From contig JAMKCF010000013.1 in NCBI GenBank assembly GCA_023634235.1, positions 14,137,705 to 14,201,704 of the forward strand: a stretch of DNA of 64,000 nt, read 5' to 3'. The notes beneath the pieces were generated by a model. The model was not told where the DNA came from, searched no databases, and saw only the letters and a list, made by a program, of their open reading frames with translations. A program made the position numbers and the translations under genes. Positions 23,201 through 32,826 of this stretch are shown one piece after another (positions within the stretch are counted from its first letter, which is position 1; the number at the start of each line of letters is the position of its first letter). Origin of the DNA: Pisaster brevispinus (lineage: Eukaryota > Echinodermata > Asteroidea > Forcipulatida > Asteriidae).

Positions 23201-26200
23201 CGGGGCTGCTGGGGGGCTTTGAAGGCTTTTTCAAACACAATATCGACCTCATGCCTCGTAGGTACCCATTTATACCCCTAGGTGAAGCATCACTAGTACA
23301 TGTACATGTACTATTCAGTTTACTATTGGGTCTGGGTATCTTAGTCTGTATACACCCAAACCAAACAGTGCACTCCAATAGTGCCCACCATATCTCAAAA
23401 AGGCTAATGGGCAAGCATCAATCAATAAGCCTATGTTGTGAAATTACATGGCATTTAGCTGGTAACCTGTTTCTGCTGTTCATTAAGATTCTCTCTGTTT
23501 GCTTACCAGTTATTTGAAATCGGGCTGAAGTAGGAAGTTTTTTCTTCAAAGCTTACCATTTAAAAAAGCTGCAAAAAAATAAATAAATAAATGTGGAACC
23601 CTTTCAAATTCTGCAAAATGCTGTAAAAAAAATCACCTTTGTTTTGGATTTTTCTTCTACAGCTTATTACATGGAAAGAAAGCGACCAAGGTAGAGAGTT
23701 TTTGTTATTAGCCTGTTGTAATACTTCAGAATAAAGTGAATCATACATTTAGCTGGAATTATCAAAATTAATACTTTAATACAGAACATACTTTAGAATG
23801 AAAACATTTGTCTATTCAACTTCTACTTGGACCATGTCTCCCTAGAGTGGTGTACTAGGATCCTCTCTGCTCATTCAAAATCCTACACCATAGTGGTTAC
23901 TCGACACTGGAACTGGGGGTTTGCGATTGTGGTGGTATACCTGATTCCATGTAAAGCATAATCAGTTTACTGGTGCAGTCCTCAGCCCACCAGAATCAAA
24001 CCAAACCAGAAAAAATGCAGTTGGATTTTAAAGGGTTACGGTGGTTAGGGGTTAAAACTGTTTGACTCTAATTATGTTAGTATGCCTGATCCCATGTATA
24101 AAACATATTTAGTTTACTAGTGCAGTCCTCAGTCCAACGAAATCAAACGAATTGTGCTGTTTGATTTTGATGGGTTGGGGATAGTTCCAATTAAATGCGT
24201 CAAAGACATAGAACTACAATTTGAAGGGAAATAGACTGCACAAACTACAAGGTGTTTCATTTGTTTTAGTTTTTAATTTTAAATATCTGCCTTTTTGTAC
24301 ACAGGCAACACTATTCAGACGTTCCGAGAGATGTTGTGATGAACGGGGTAAGATGACCGAAGAATTTGTTTCTGAAATTACTGTGTAACTTCAAACGATG
24401 ATTTGCATATGTTTTGTTATTACTCTTGTGACTTGTTTCTAAACAAAATGAATGTATTGTTGTATGTCTTACGAGGTTTCGACTTGGACAGTGGTGTCTT
24501 TTCCTGTACCCACAACTGTTGAGCTTTGCAAGCTATCGCTAAACAGAGCCTGAGGGCATGACAGGAATCGAACATTTACAAAACAGAAAGTTTTACAGAT
24601 TATCCTACATTATTGTGCATTTTAACCCCAAAAAAGGACACTTATGAATGGGAATAAAAGAGTGTTGGCTCGGTCTTAAATGGCTGTTTAAATCCTTACA
24701 GGGTCGTGGCCGTGTGATAAAAGACCTCGACTCGGTCCTTTATCACACGGCCATGACCCCGCTGGTTTTAGACGTCGTTAAAGACCCCATCGCCACTCTT
24801 ATATTCCTTTAATTAACGAGGCATGTTTTCTTCTGATTTTCGATTTTGTTTTCCCCTCAGGAAAAATCAGCAAAATTGTTATTAAAAAAACCTTTAATGT
24901 ATGTCTGTAGGTCAGCCCTTGTACTCAACAAAATTTGTTCTACTTTTTTCAAAATATCATATCTGATTGAAACATATAATTGCATTCTCTTTGCAGTTGT
25001 CTTTAGGCCCTCTGGGCTCTCAAGTAGATTATTGATTGTTTACCTGTTCACCTGTTTGTAATTTGTCTTTATACCATGTACTTGAATATATTTTCTATTA
25101 ATATTACCGTTTTGTTATGAATATTGCCAACATCTTTGTAAATATATGATGTTTTGCTTTTTTTGCATTGTATCTTATACTAATATTCTACCTTTATAAT
25201 CGGCCTAAAGTATGTACTGATGCATAGGTTATTAATTGTTTATTTCTTGGTTGTGTTAATGTTTATAGTTATTTTCCTGATTAATTCTCAAGTGATTTTT
25301 ACCTGCTACGTTGAGAACATTTTGTATTGAAACGGCAGATTTTTAATTTTTTAATTTCATTGGTTTTTTTTTAAATCCCCAATCAGTCATACTCTGATTA
25401 CATGAGAGAGTACAGTCGACAGGTCCCACCGATGCCCATGCAGCAGTTCCACCATCAACCACCAGGGGTGAGTCTCAAGATTCTAATCGGCCTGGGCCCA
25501 ACTTCATAGAGCTGCTTAAGCAGAAAAAGCAGCTAAGCACAACCAAATTATGCTTACCAGAATAAGGTTACCAGCCAAACTACCTTGTCACTGGTACAAT
25601 TTGTGACTGGTATCCTGCCCATTTCTGCTTGGCAGACAATTGTTAAGCAATATTTTCTGCTTTAAGCAGCTCTATAAAATTGGGCCCAGGTCTCAGTTTT
25701 CTTAAGCTGTTGAGTTGATGGAAGTCACTTAATTGCAAGTGTGGTATAAGCCGAATATAAGATTTCCATGGAACTTGGGCAGGCCTGGAATTTCATCTAT
25801 GAGAAGGCAGGGCCATTTTGATTTTGTAAAGGTCACTGGACCCTGTTTTTAAGAATACAAATCTCAGCTTGATATTTATGTTTTTTTAACAGATGTACCC
25901 AGTGGATAATTTCTCACCACACTACCCCCCACCGCCTCATCATCGCATGCCTCCCCCAGGCCCCATGCAACACCCCCGGGGCAGCATGGGCGACTACCCA
26001 ACGCCCCTGATGCAGCCCTCGCGCAGCGGCCGGGGCGGCAGGGATAGGGACCGTGACCGGGAACGGGAGCAGATGAGGCAGCGGATGCGCGAGAGGGAAC
26101 GCGAGAAGGAGAGGATGCGCGAACGAGAGCGGGACCGAGACAGGGTACGAGACCGCGACAGGGACAGGGATCGCGATCGAGACAGAGCTAAGATGCGGGA

Positions 26201-27363
26201 CAGGAGAATGGTAAGAACCCCCACGGTATAAATTGTTTTTCTTTTTCTTTTCTTTTTTACCGCCCAGGGATAAAAGGCCTTGCTGGGATTTCAAAAGCTA
26301 GGCTGTTGCACAAGGTTGTTTTAAAAAATTGTACAAGGTATCATTAAAAAATGCATTTGCATAACACTTTTAAGATTAAAAATATAACATCCGGTTTAGA
26401 GAGGGGCTCTAGAGTTGAACCGAACCAAATTATTAAAATAAGTACATGAAAAGTTCGACGTCGGAACCAGTTGGGAGCAACTGGATGTGCCAGAAGTCGA
26501 AAGATCGACTGTTGCAGTTGTTCGAAACGACTCTCGGCGTCTTGGTTTCATACGTCGATCTTGTCATGAGCCGAACCTATTATGTAGGTTAAATGTTGTG
26601 TGAAGTTCCAAAGTGTCTTTGGATCGACCTAGCGTCGTTCCTGATTTATTTTGTCTGGTGCGACTCTGGAGTGCCTGTCTGAATGGGGGTGTTGGTGCTC
26701 ACAAATGTAGACATAATTTACATGGGGGTTGATAGTCATGGTGGAATTTCCCTGGAAACAGTTATGCCTGAAATTCTATAGTTTTTGAGAAATGAGTAAA
26801 AAACATTTAGTTTTGTTCTTGCGAGTCCAAAACCTGGTGTTTGAAAACATATTTTGGTTTTTTTTACTCACTATTTTCACGTGACTCTGGTGACTGATTG
26901 AGCTTCAATTTTCACAGGTTTGTTATTTCATGTATGCGTTTGGTCACATGAATGGCGGATATGTGGGTGTAATTGACAAAGAAATTAGCAAACCGAAAAA
27001 AAAGTTATTTTTTTATCTTCATACCTTGGTGTCGTAGAAATGTCGAATCTCCTAGAATATCAATTCTATTATGAGTGTTGCCATTTCATTTATGTAACAT
27101 GATGGATATATCCTCAAAACCTGAGTTCCATTTTTGCATTGAGCATTGACATGATGCAAAACTCAAAGTTACCATCGAATCAAGATTCAACGTTACCTAG
27201 ACATGACGATACAATGATTTGCCGTTAATAATCTCCACTTGTTTTTGTCCTCTAGGGTGACATGCCACGCTCTCATGCTGCAGCAGTGGACGAGTTCATC
27301 AGGAGAACCTCAAGTTCCAGCCGTCCCAGTCACTCTAGCCGCAGCAGAAGCGGACGGCACTGA
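8224..27363 (+). CDS. YTHDC1: YTH domain-containing protein 1, nuclear m6A reader (18 exons, complete)
   Basis: The coding exons are 8224-8242, 10237-10329, 10565-11121, 11921-11960, 12379-12612, 14138-14233, 14770-14820, 15426-15520, 16695-16803, 17375-17492, 18218-18302, 18826-18962, 22790-22857, 23663-23690, 24305-24347, 25387-25467, 25893-26210 and 27256-27363. They total 2280 bp (759 residues plus stop), and every junction keeps frame. The family binds N6-methyladenosine in nuclear RNA and affects splicing, export and chromatin-linked RNA turnover. Matches to vertebrate YTHDC1 include [19 protein letters not shown], the YTH domain at about 364-535 with the SNNHEN loop (383-388), cage residues Trp398, Trp449 and Leu460, the motif [14 protein letters not shown], an RD/RE-rich segment at about 640-724, and a VDEFIRRT end. 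Residues 38-223 are a Lys/Thr/Ser-rich, histone-H1-like stretch. The start fits the family and has a good context (G at -3 and +4). Confidence 0.94.
8584..8592. repeat. Left target-site duplication of the fold-back element
   Basis: GGGAAGGGA immediately before the left arm, identical to 9776-9784. Confidence 0.9.
8593..9775. mobile_element. Complete fold-back transposon in YTHDC1 intron 1
   Basis: Two near-identical arms of about 430 bp, 8593-9023 and 9344-9775, are inverted around a 320-bp centre. The ends read TAGTTGCGATGATCG and its complement. They are flanked by a perfect 9-bp target duplication, GGGAAGGGA (8584-8592 and 9776-9784). Each tip carries an inner hairpin with stem CGTAACCCTCC (8606-8649 and 9719-9762). 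Nothing in it looks like a transposase; short open frames in the arms are mirror copies and not genes. Long arms plus a 9-bp duplication fit non-autonomous Mutator-like or classical fold-back elements. Low divergence between the arms suggests a recent insertion. Confidence 0.92.
9776..9784. repeat. Right target-site duplication of the fold-back element
   Basis: GGGAAGGGA immediately after the right arm, identical to 8584-8592. Confidence 0.9.
10372..10480 (+). repeat. Dispersed repeat B (GGCAAGG..CATTTTCATT..GCAAAGGGCACT)
   Basis: A diverged copy in YTHDC1 intron 2. The shared core includes GGACATTTTCATT, GCAAAGGGCACTTCC and AAGTCTATGGG. Other copies lie at 15655-15790, 25785-25850, 39800-39955 and, inverted, 46195-46345. 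Confidence 0.6.
13130..13350 (-). repeat. tRNA-derived SINE, minus orientation, YTHDC1 intron 5
   Basis: The tRNA-like part at the right end carries a box-B-like GGGACTTGAACCC and a tRNA-like 5' end (complement of CTTTCAGCCATGACACC). A body with CCGAAGGACAAAGCAATTATG precedes it, a pattern usual in SINEs of marine invertebrates. Confidence 0.6.
13564..13820. mobile_element. Complete GGGCCC-ended MITE in YTHDC1 intron 5
   Basis: The terminal inverted repeats GGCCCAATTTCATGGCCCTG and CAGAGCCATGAAATTGGGCC are flanked by CAG on both sides (13561-13563 and 13821-13823), a possible 3-bp target duplication. The interior is full of paired GCTTAC/GTAAGC and AATTCTGCGC motifs, so the whole 257 bp can fold into a long hairpin. 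No coding capacity. Confidence 0.85.
14990..15395 (+). repeat. Tandem pair of about 190-bp repeats in YTHDC1 intron 7
   Basis: Two copies each contain a CTCTCTGATTACGGAAA- or CTCCCTGATTATGGAAA-like start, TATGTTGAATGTAAT, ATTGxTGTACxAAA and AACTCAACAAxGCTGACT. The second copy ends just before exon 8. A third copy lies downstream of the gene at 28500-28650. Confidence 0.75.
15655..15790 (+). repeat. Dispersed repeat B, copy in YTHDC1 intron 8
   Basis: Contains GGCCTGGAATTTCATCTTGG and GAGGGCAAGGCCATTTCCAT, then TTTGAAGGGGCACCAAGGC. Closely similar to 39800-39955. Confidence 0.7.
15945..16200 (+). repeat. Dispersed repeat D, plus copy (YTHDC1 intron 8)
   Basis: It matches 36545-36790 in reverse complement. 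Shared blocks include GTGAGTCAGGA, GTGAAAAACCATGCA, CAGCATGTAAACACAT and GAGGGAAATATTTCACAGAA. No coding capacity. Confidence 0.75.
16483..16575 (+). repeat. Dispersed repeat G, copy inverted relative to 23335-23410
   Basis: AGCCTTTTTGAGATACGGTGG and TACACCCAAACCAAA occur here, and matching blocks occur inverted in intron 13 of the same gene. The two could pair in the transcript. Confidence 0.5.
16845..17240 (+). repeat. Dispersed repeat A, copy in YTHDC1 intron 9
   Basis: It starts with AATGACCATAAAAAACTTAC and runs through TTTGAATCTGAGAAACG, TGAGGGTTGGTGTCCGTTCG and CTCGCTAAATGTCGATGGAT. Related copies lie at 37540-37880 (+), 54040-54230 (+, partial), 54495-54925 (-) and 63050-63385 (-). 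Confidence 0.75.
17562..17709 (-). repeat. tRNA-Lys-like SINE, minus copy in YTHDC1 intron 10
   Basis: Complement of the family at 35155. Box B appears as GGGACTTGAACC and box A as CTACCAACTGAGCTA, followed by GGGGTGCCAGTCAGAAGCCA. Confidence 0.85.
17836..18095 (+). repeat. Dispersed repeat F, copy in YTHDC1 intron 10
   Basis: Shares blocks such as GACAGTTGCTAxxTCA, GGGGCAAGCTTTT and CAAATTTAAG with 30600-30865. It is open for about 80 codons here, but the related copy does not keep the frame, so I do not call it coding. Confidence 0.5.
18963..22789 (+). other. YTHDC1 intron 12 (3.8 kb)
   Basis: This is the longest intron in the second half of the gene. It begins with about 180 bp of GC-rich sequence that stays open in frame if the intron is retained (stop at 19144-19146). 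It also contains the candidate terminal exon at 20095 and a weaker acceptor at 19294 followed by an open 28-codon frame. The remainder is AT-rich, with no other features that I can support. Confidence 0.6.
20095..20375 (+). CDS. YTHDC1: Candidate alternative terminal exon of YTHDC1 (inside intron 12)
   Basis: A pyrimidine-rich acceptor (CTCTCTTACTTAG) ends at 20094. Joined in phase to exon 12 it encodes [19 protein letters not shown] and then stops at 20150-20152. GxxKDPxxR resembles part of the vertebrate YTHDC1 C-terminal region, where a YLKDPRYQ-type motif occurs. AATAAA follows at 20351-20356, so this could be a last exon giving a protein of about 563 residues that keeps the YTH domain but lacks the RD/RE tail. 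No donor is present, so it is not a cassette exon. Confirmation needs transcripts. Confidence 0.5.
23080..23330 (+). repeat. Dispersed repeat in YTHDC1 intron 13 (TATATAGCGCATTTTACATC type)
   Basis: Begins with GATAATAACTAGTTCTTATA and continues ATCAATGCACTTTACATTAG, a form common as short interspersed elements in marine invertebrates. I cannot define its ends. Confidence is moderate to low. Confidence 0.4.
23930..24175 (+). repeat. Dispersed repeat C, two neighbouring copies in YTHDC1 intron 14
   Basis: Two blocks, about 23930-24010 and 24065-24175, each read CCTGATxCCATGTA, AGTTTACTxGTGCAGTCCTC and AATCAAAC. Further copies lie at 35645-35745 (+) and 11540-11600 (-). Confidence 0.7.
24701..24760. 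repeat. 60-bp near-perfect hairpin in YTHDC1 intron 15
   Basis: Left arm 24701-24726 and right arm 24734-24760 share TGGCCGTGTGATAAA and its complement, with about three mismatches and a 7-base loop. It lies about 350 bp after exon 15. It could be a MITE tip or an RNA hairpin. Confidence 0.85.
25494..25687. mobile_element. GGGCCC-ended MITE in YTHDC1 intron 16
   Basis: The terminal inverted repeats are GGGCCCAACTTCATAGAGCTG and CAGCTCTATAAAATTGGGCCC. The element is 194 bp and starts only 27 bp after exon 16. Internal blocks (AAGCAGAAA, TTACCAGCCAAA) match the copy at 32413-32744 and the remnant at 51020-51190. Confidence 0.85.
25785..25850 (+). repeat. Dispersed repeat B, short copy
   Basis: GGCCTGGAATTTCATCTATG then GCAGGGCCATTTTGATTTTG, just upstream of YTHDC1 exon 17. 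Confidence 0.6.
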
Positions 27364-27727
27364 CCGCGTCATGACACAGCAGAATAAATAGCGTCAATCA
27401 TGCCATTGGGGGAGGAAGAATAACTTACTCTCTCCGTGGTCATGCATAGCTCACATGACCATTGTTATTTACTGCTGCTAATTTAGTACAGGTATATGCC
27501 CCATTTTTAATATTTTTTATTTGATTTTCAGGCGGCTGAGTTAAATATTTAAAGTGACAGACCTTGTATGTACAGATAGATGTCAGCTTGTATTAAGTCA
27601 CTTGTTAAGGACTGTAATGTCCGACAGCCGATTTGGACTGTTACGTTCTGAGCCATTGCGCCAGACCCACCGTGTCCGACAAACTATTATGTCCGGCCCT
27701 TTGTTCCTATTAACAAAATTAATCAAA

Positions 27728-28060
27728 TCGGGGTAGTTTAGTTGTTGTCAGCTAGGGTTTGTGGAGTCGAGTGATGATACCCTCAATTGGAGAGTACAGT
27801 TCTGATCGGGGTAGATGTACATCTCAATCTGGATAGTTGAGTTGTTATTACCCGAGGGTTGTATGAGTAGTCCACATTACCCTCACTGGGAGAGTATAGT
27901 TCCAATCGGGGTACACATATCCCAATCAGGATTGATGTACATGTATATCCTATTTTGGATAGTTTGGGTCTCGTGAACCTTCTAACTATTAAAGCACCCT
28001 CATTGGGAGAAAATTTACCAGGGTATACCCCATTTTGGATTGTTTAGTTTTATGAAGGTA
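27728..28060 (+). repeat. Diverged 108-bp tandem repeats downstream of YTHDC1
   Basis: ACCCTCAATTGG, ACCCTCACTGGG and ACCCTCATTGGG begin units at about 27780, 27889 and 27996. Each is followed by GAGAGTAxAG, a GGGGTA block, CCCAxTxxGGAT and GGATAGTTxxGT. The units are spaced 107-109 bp apart and lie in the probable 3' UTR. Confidence 0.7.
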
Positions 28061-28210
28061 TAATATCCGTGTCTGTCGTTACATGATTTTCAATCTGTTC
28101 AGTCTGATTGAATTTTAATGCATTTATCTCTTTTGGCTTGCAGTTGTGATTGGTCAATGCATTTAGGGGCGGAGCTTTTGGTCTAAGAATATATATATAT
28201 TTTTTCAACT

Positions 28211-28372
28211 GGCTTCTGACTGGCACCCTTGAACGAAGATATTGACAAAATAGAGCACCGACACGTTAATCTAAATGTCGTTGGTTCAAATCCTGCTCTA
28301 GTAAATTTTTCTTTGTTCAACCCCAAAATTATCTAAAATTTCTTGGGCTGTTTCCCTTGTGGTTGTATCTTG
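28211..28372 (+). repeat. tRNA-Lys-like SINE, internally deleted
   Basis: CTTCTGACTGGCACCCTTGAAC, then ATATTGACAAAATAGAG, then directly CACGTTAATCTAAATGTCG and a TTGGTTCAAATCCTGCTCTA block. The box-A half is missing. Confidence 0.8.
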
Positions 28373-28407
28373 ATATTTGAAATACACAAGAAGATCTTTA
28401 TGAACAA

Positions 28408-28429
28408 GAATATATATATATATATATAT
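28408..28429. repeat. TA dinucleotide run
   Basis: An uninterrupted AT/TA microsatellite of about 22 bp. Confidence 0.8.
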
Positions 28430-28499
28430 TTCTTTAGTTTCAGTTCCTGGAACATTTTTTCATTGACATCTGTTAAAAAAATTACCTGGAAATTAACCA

Positions 28500-28650
28500 A
28501 TCTGTCCATGTTCACAGGAACACATTTGAAAATCTCCCTGCTCATGGATGGAAACTATTACGTTGAATGTTATTCTAAATATCTCCCTGATTGTTGTACA
28601 AAATCTTCCTGATTGCAAGACGCAAATGCTGACAGCTCTGAGTGTGTAGA
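28500..28650 (+). repeat. Third copy of the YTHDC1 intron-7 repeat
   Basis: AAAATCTCCCTG, TTGAATGTTATTCTAAATAT, CTCCCTGATTGTTGTACAAA and GATTGCAAGACGCAAATGCT match the tandem copies at 14990-15395. Confidence 0.75.
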
Positions 28651-30599
28651 TTGTACTGAATAACCAGACAATACTATTCTGAATGGCCCCTAGTGAATGT
28701 TTACCTAGAATGTTTCCTAGAATTCTTCCTGTTTCGTTTTTGGGGGGTTTGATTCCATGCTCAATTCCAGAGGCTAAATAATCCATTTCAGAAGTTTCAG
28801 ATCCATTTTTTTGTTTGTTAATTCTTTGTTATTCCGAGATTGTAGTAGAGTGAATCATAGTGTCAGTAATAGTTTTATCAGTTTTATTATCCGTGACATT
28901 TTTGTTTTCTTTTTCTTTTTAAAATCGAGAGATATTGTCTCCCAAAGGAGACCTTAATATTTTTTTCTTATATGGCAGATGGTCAGTACCTCACTTTTTT
29001 AGATGAAGGTTTTCTGGGGGGGAAAAATGTGTGCAGTGCTGGCAAGGAATTACATACAGCATCTGGGTGGTCTCAGCTACGGAAAATCTTTGTGCTTTGT
29101 GACCAGTCTTATGTTTAGAAACATTGGCCACCATTTTGTGTAGGCGTTACATGAACCTTGAGCAGCACAAACTAACCATTGTTTCTTCAGTGATTTGGCT
29201 TATTTAATAGATTTTATAATGAGTGATTAGTCATTGTAAATTGTTTGAGTGAATCCCGCCTCTACTTTTGCCAAACAGCGGTTGGCAAAACTCGGGGCTG
29301 TGGTGTTACAAGGAGGAGCTGTATATGTGTGAACATTATTAACGACATAGTGATCACCAAAACCACAAAGTACCAAAGTAGACTCTTATCAAATGAAGTC
29401 CATGAGAAAGAACCACTACAGACTGTTTGCAACAAATGCGTTTACATTTTGTAGAACACACAAATGAGAACATAAATTTGAAGTCGAGTTTTCCCCAACT
29501 GTCTCGACGGTTGTCTCGGCTAAGTTGACATGAGATCAGTGAATCTTGTTACCCATGGTACTGTTAAGAATAATCTACAACAAAGTCATTACATTAGCGG
29601 CACCAGTCTATGTTTTCAACGTTTACCTCATTTTAAGTCAAATTAGCTTCTGTAGGAAATCAAAGATGGCTGCCACTAGACATGAAAACTTGGACAACAA
29701 TACTACAAACAGAATTTACTTTTTTATTGTTTCATCTAATCCGTTTAGCTGTACAAACAAATTTTTAAAAAATCATTTGAAGAAAACATTCAAATGAGAT
29801 TAAGGACATTTTCAAAGTGGATGTTTTGTTTTTCCTTGTTTTATATTTTATTTGTAATGCATTACCATGTACATAACAACAACAACAAAACTGTAAAAAA
29901 AAAAAGGCGTTGAAGAAAAAGTTCATTGTTCAACTGCTATCATGTTTTAAAGAGGCATTTTGTTTTTGTCTTTAATTGTAAGACGCCTGCCCTACGTCTG
30001 TCATACAGACCTTTATTACACTGGGGCTGACATTTCGCTGTGTTGGTGCAACAGCGTCATAACTCGTTCCTGCAACAAAGTTGTATCTTGCACAAAAACT
30101 GCTTTTTGCAACGATGCATTCGGCTTCCATTGAATTTTGTGTACATCTTGGTTAATTTCAGAGAGATGCGATGTTTTCACATTCTAAAACTTTTCGGAGA
30201 TACGACCTCGTTGCACCGACACAACAGATTGTAATGTTTCCTGTATACTTAATTATAAACACATTTGCTTTAAATTGCCTTAAAAAAGGACCAGACTATT
30301 TGAAGCCTCCCAGCCTCAGTTTGGGTACATTGAATTGTATTGATGAAAACAAAACAGCGCAGTGCATTGAGAGAAGTGACCCGATTCAGCTGAAGTCACC
30401 ACACAAACAATCTTTCATGCCCCATTTTGGGAGTTTGATCTCCGGTGTGTTACTGTGCAGTGGTCATTTTCGGCAACTTGTACACAGTTAGACGCATACT
30501 TTATCTTGACTCCCAATATGGCAGATAATAGGCAAACAGTAGCTTTGTGTGATGCATGTGCAAGGAGTCAATAAGTTAGATTTGAATATTGTCTGGTAC

Positions 30600-30865
30600 A
30601 TCCACTTGTTTAGTCACAAGTGAATGCTTAATTGTGAATTCCTCAGACTATAGAGACAGTTGCTACATGTCAAATGGTTGGGGGCAAGCTTTTTGTGTAG
30701 CAACTTCCAGATGGGTAAACCCTGGTACCATTATGCCATACACATTCATTCAGATTATGTATGGGTGTTCACCGTCTCTTACATTACCACACAAATGCTT
30801 TCCCCAAATCATGCAACATATTCAAATTTAAGTGGTAACTCGTGTCTAACCATGTCATTGTAACG
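30600..30865 (+). repeat. Dispersed repeat F, second copy
   Basis: GACAGTTGCTACATGTCAAA and GGGGGCAAGCTTTTTGTG match 17836-18095. Confidence 0.5.
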
Positions 30866-30941
30866 GACAATATTCAACTTGAACTGGCAAATGGCTTGTT
30901 GCATCCAGTTTTGTCACAAGACTTCTTGTGATGTTTTGCCG

Positions 30942-30957
30942 GCCCTCTAGTGGTCGC
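30942..30957 (-). promoter_or_regulatory. CTCF-like motif between convergent genes
   Basis: GCCCTCTAGTGGTCGC is the complement of GCGACCACTAGAGGGC, close to the CTCF core (CCACnAGRKGGC). This is a motif match only. Confidence 0.35.
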
Positions 30958-31119
30958 TTATAGTCAGTTTGCTGAAAGTGAAACCACAGTTTTAGGGAAG
31001 AGAACTTGCGGACTTTTATTTGGTTTACTTGCTGGTGATTTTATTTTCCCCATTTATAAAAAAATCATGCACTTTGATCCACTTTGCAAACTCTGAAGAT
31101 ACCGTTCTCAAAAGCTTGA

Positions 31120-31215
31120 ATCTAAAACTCATGGCGTTACCAACAAGTAGAAATGCCACAATTTCAACATGCCTCCCAAAATTTGGAGCCCCAGTTTCAG
31201 ACCCTAGTCAGCGGT
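31120..31215 (+). repeat. Dispersed repeat I
   Basis: CATGCCTCCCAAAATTTGGA followed by CCCCAGTTTCAGACCCTAGT, similar to 61015-61080. Confidence 0.5.
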
Positions 31216-32412
31216 AACTCTCATCCCCAAAGGTTTTATCTTTTATACTAATTCCAGAGAAGAAAAAAGCTGTCAAATTCTATCAAAAATGTTCACCACT
31301 GACCACTAATTTAAAAAAAAAAAACCTCAATTTTTATGCGAGTTCACGTTATTGGTACAGAAGGCAGATAACCAACTCCCCGCTAAAAATAAAAAAAAGA
31401 TTCTGATTTATTTCTTGACATGCGCATAGGAAAACGAGTAATCATCAGTCACTTAGGAGAAAACGTTAGTTGAATTTAGCTTTTTGTAAGTCATTTATTA
31501 ATAAAGTTGATCACAGTATCAGTAAAAGCATTGCTATTTCTTTATACACGGTTGTGGTGTATTCCAAAAACTTGCCTTGCGGAAGACCAAACCTTCATCC
31601 TAAAATATACAAGGCACACTGATTTATCTGCTAAACTTAAATTATGTTGTAAGAAATATCTCAGTTGTTAAAACGTTGACAAATAAACCTAAATAAAGTT
31701 GTTTTGATATTGAAAACATACCCGATATCTGGCAATCTGTCTTTTCATTTGTTTTCTTTCTGCATTTTTCATAATCGTGGCCGGTTCTATTAAAAAAACT
31801 GACAATACATCTTTCAAAGCACTTCATGGAACGTCTCCTGACTAAATATCTGATCTTCTGCATAAATATATTCCTGTTTGCTCTGCTGGCCAATTCTTTC
31901 TGATGCAAACTACTTTTTCCACTTAATTCTATGGTCAAGGAGCCTTCAACTGTGTTGCACTTTCGAGTGACTTGCCTCTTCATATTCGTCAAGCTGACTC
32001 TCTTCTGATTTCCAAGGGATTTTTAAAGACTTATTTGTTTGAATCTATATCTTTGTAACAAAATGCTTGAAATGTTCCATTTCATTGTTTTATGTTTTGT
32101 GTTGCGCATGGAGGCTCCTGCAGTGTGCGCTATATCAATGTTTCGTATTATTATCTGAGGTCAAGACTGATTCTGACCGAAGTACCATACTAGGGCTACT
32201 ACTTTCTTACCCCTAAATCAACTTCAGCCATTTTCGAAAATCTTGACTAAGGCTTAGGCACAGAATCTGGCTTAAGCAAAGGCTTTGCCTGTCTGAGGTC
32301 TGGTACCCAAACTATTTTTTTTTTTCACAATGGCAGACATGAAGCCATGGTTTCATAGTGGACCATGGTTTTATGAATGAATTAAAGCTTCTATTTTTTT
32401 TTCTTATGACCT

Positions 32413-32744
32413 AGGCCCAATTTCATAGAGCTGTTAATATTGCTTAGAATTTTTCTACTTAACACAAATAAGCAGGCCACCAGCAACAAATTGTACATAT
32501 GGAATGGTATTTTGGCAGGTAACCTTACTCTTGTAAGCATGATTTTATTGTGCTTAGCTACTTTTTGTGCTTAAGCAGCTCCATGAAATTGTTGCAACAG
32601 AAAATACTGCCCAGCAAAAAATGAGTGGGGGCACCAGTCCCAACAAAGTAATCTTTATGGATTTTGGGCTGGTAACCTGTTTCTGCTCAATAATTTTCTG
32701 GGCTTAGCAATTTGTTGTCTTCATAGGCTTTGTGAAATTGGGCC
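32413..32744. repeat. GGCCCAATTTCATAG-ended MITE, possibly two nested units
   Basis: It starts GGCCCAATTTCATAGAGCTG. An inner end CAGCTCCATGAAATTG lies at about 32576-32591 and an outer end TTTGTGAAATTGGGCC at 32744. The interior shares GGTAACCTTACTC and TTGTGCTTAGC with other members of the family. Confidence 0.7.
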
Positions 32745-32806
32745 TGCAGTTTGACAGCCAAAAATTGTTTTCTGTGGCTCGTAGCAATGGCACAGGTTAC
32801 ATTGTC

Positions 32807-32823
32807 TTTATTCAAACTTTATT
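32807..32823 (-). terminator. PLEKHJ1: Candidate poly(A) signals of PLEKHJ1
   Basis: AATAAA occurs twice on the minus strand, at 32812-32807 and 32823-32818, about 610-620 bp past the PLEKHJ1 stop. The orientation is correct, but the sites lie near repeats, so this is tentative. Confidence 0.3.
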
Positions 32824-32826
32824 ATT

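Noticed and set aside
25914..26294. Minus-strand open frames opposite the RD/RE region
   Set aside because: Antisense shadow of YTHDC1 exon 17; low-complexity coding makes both strands open.
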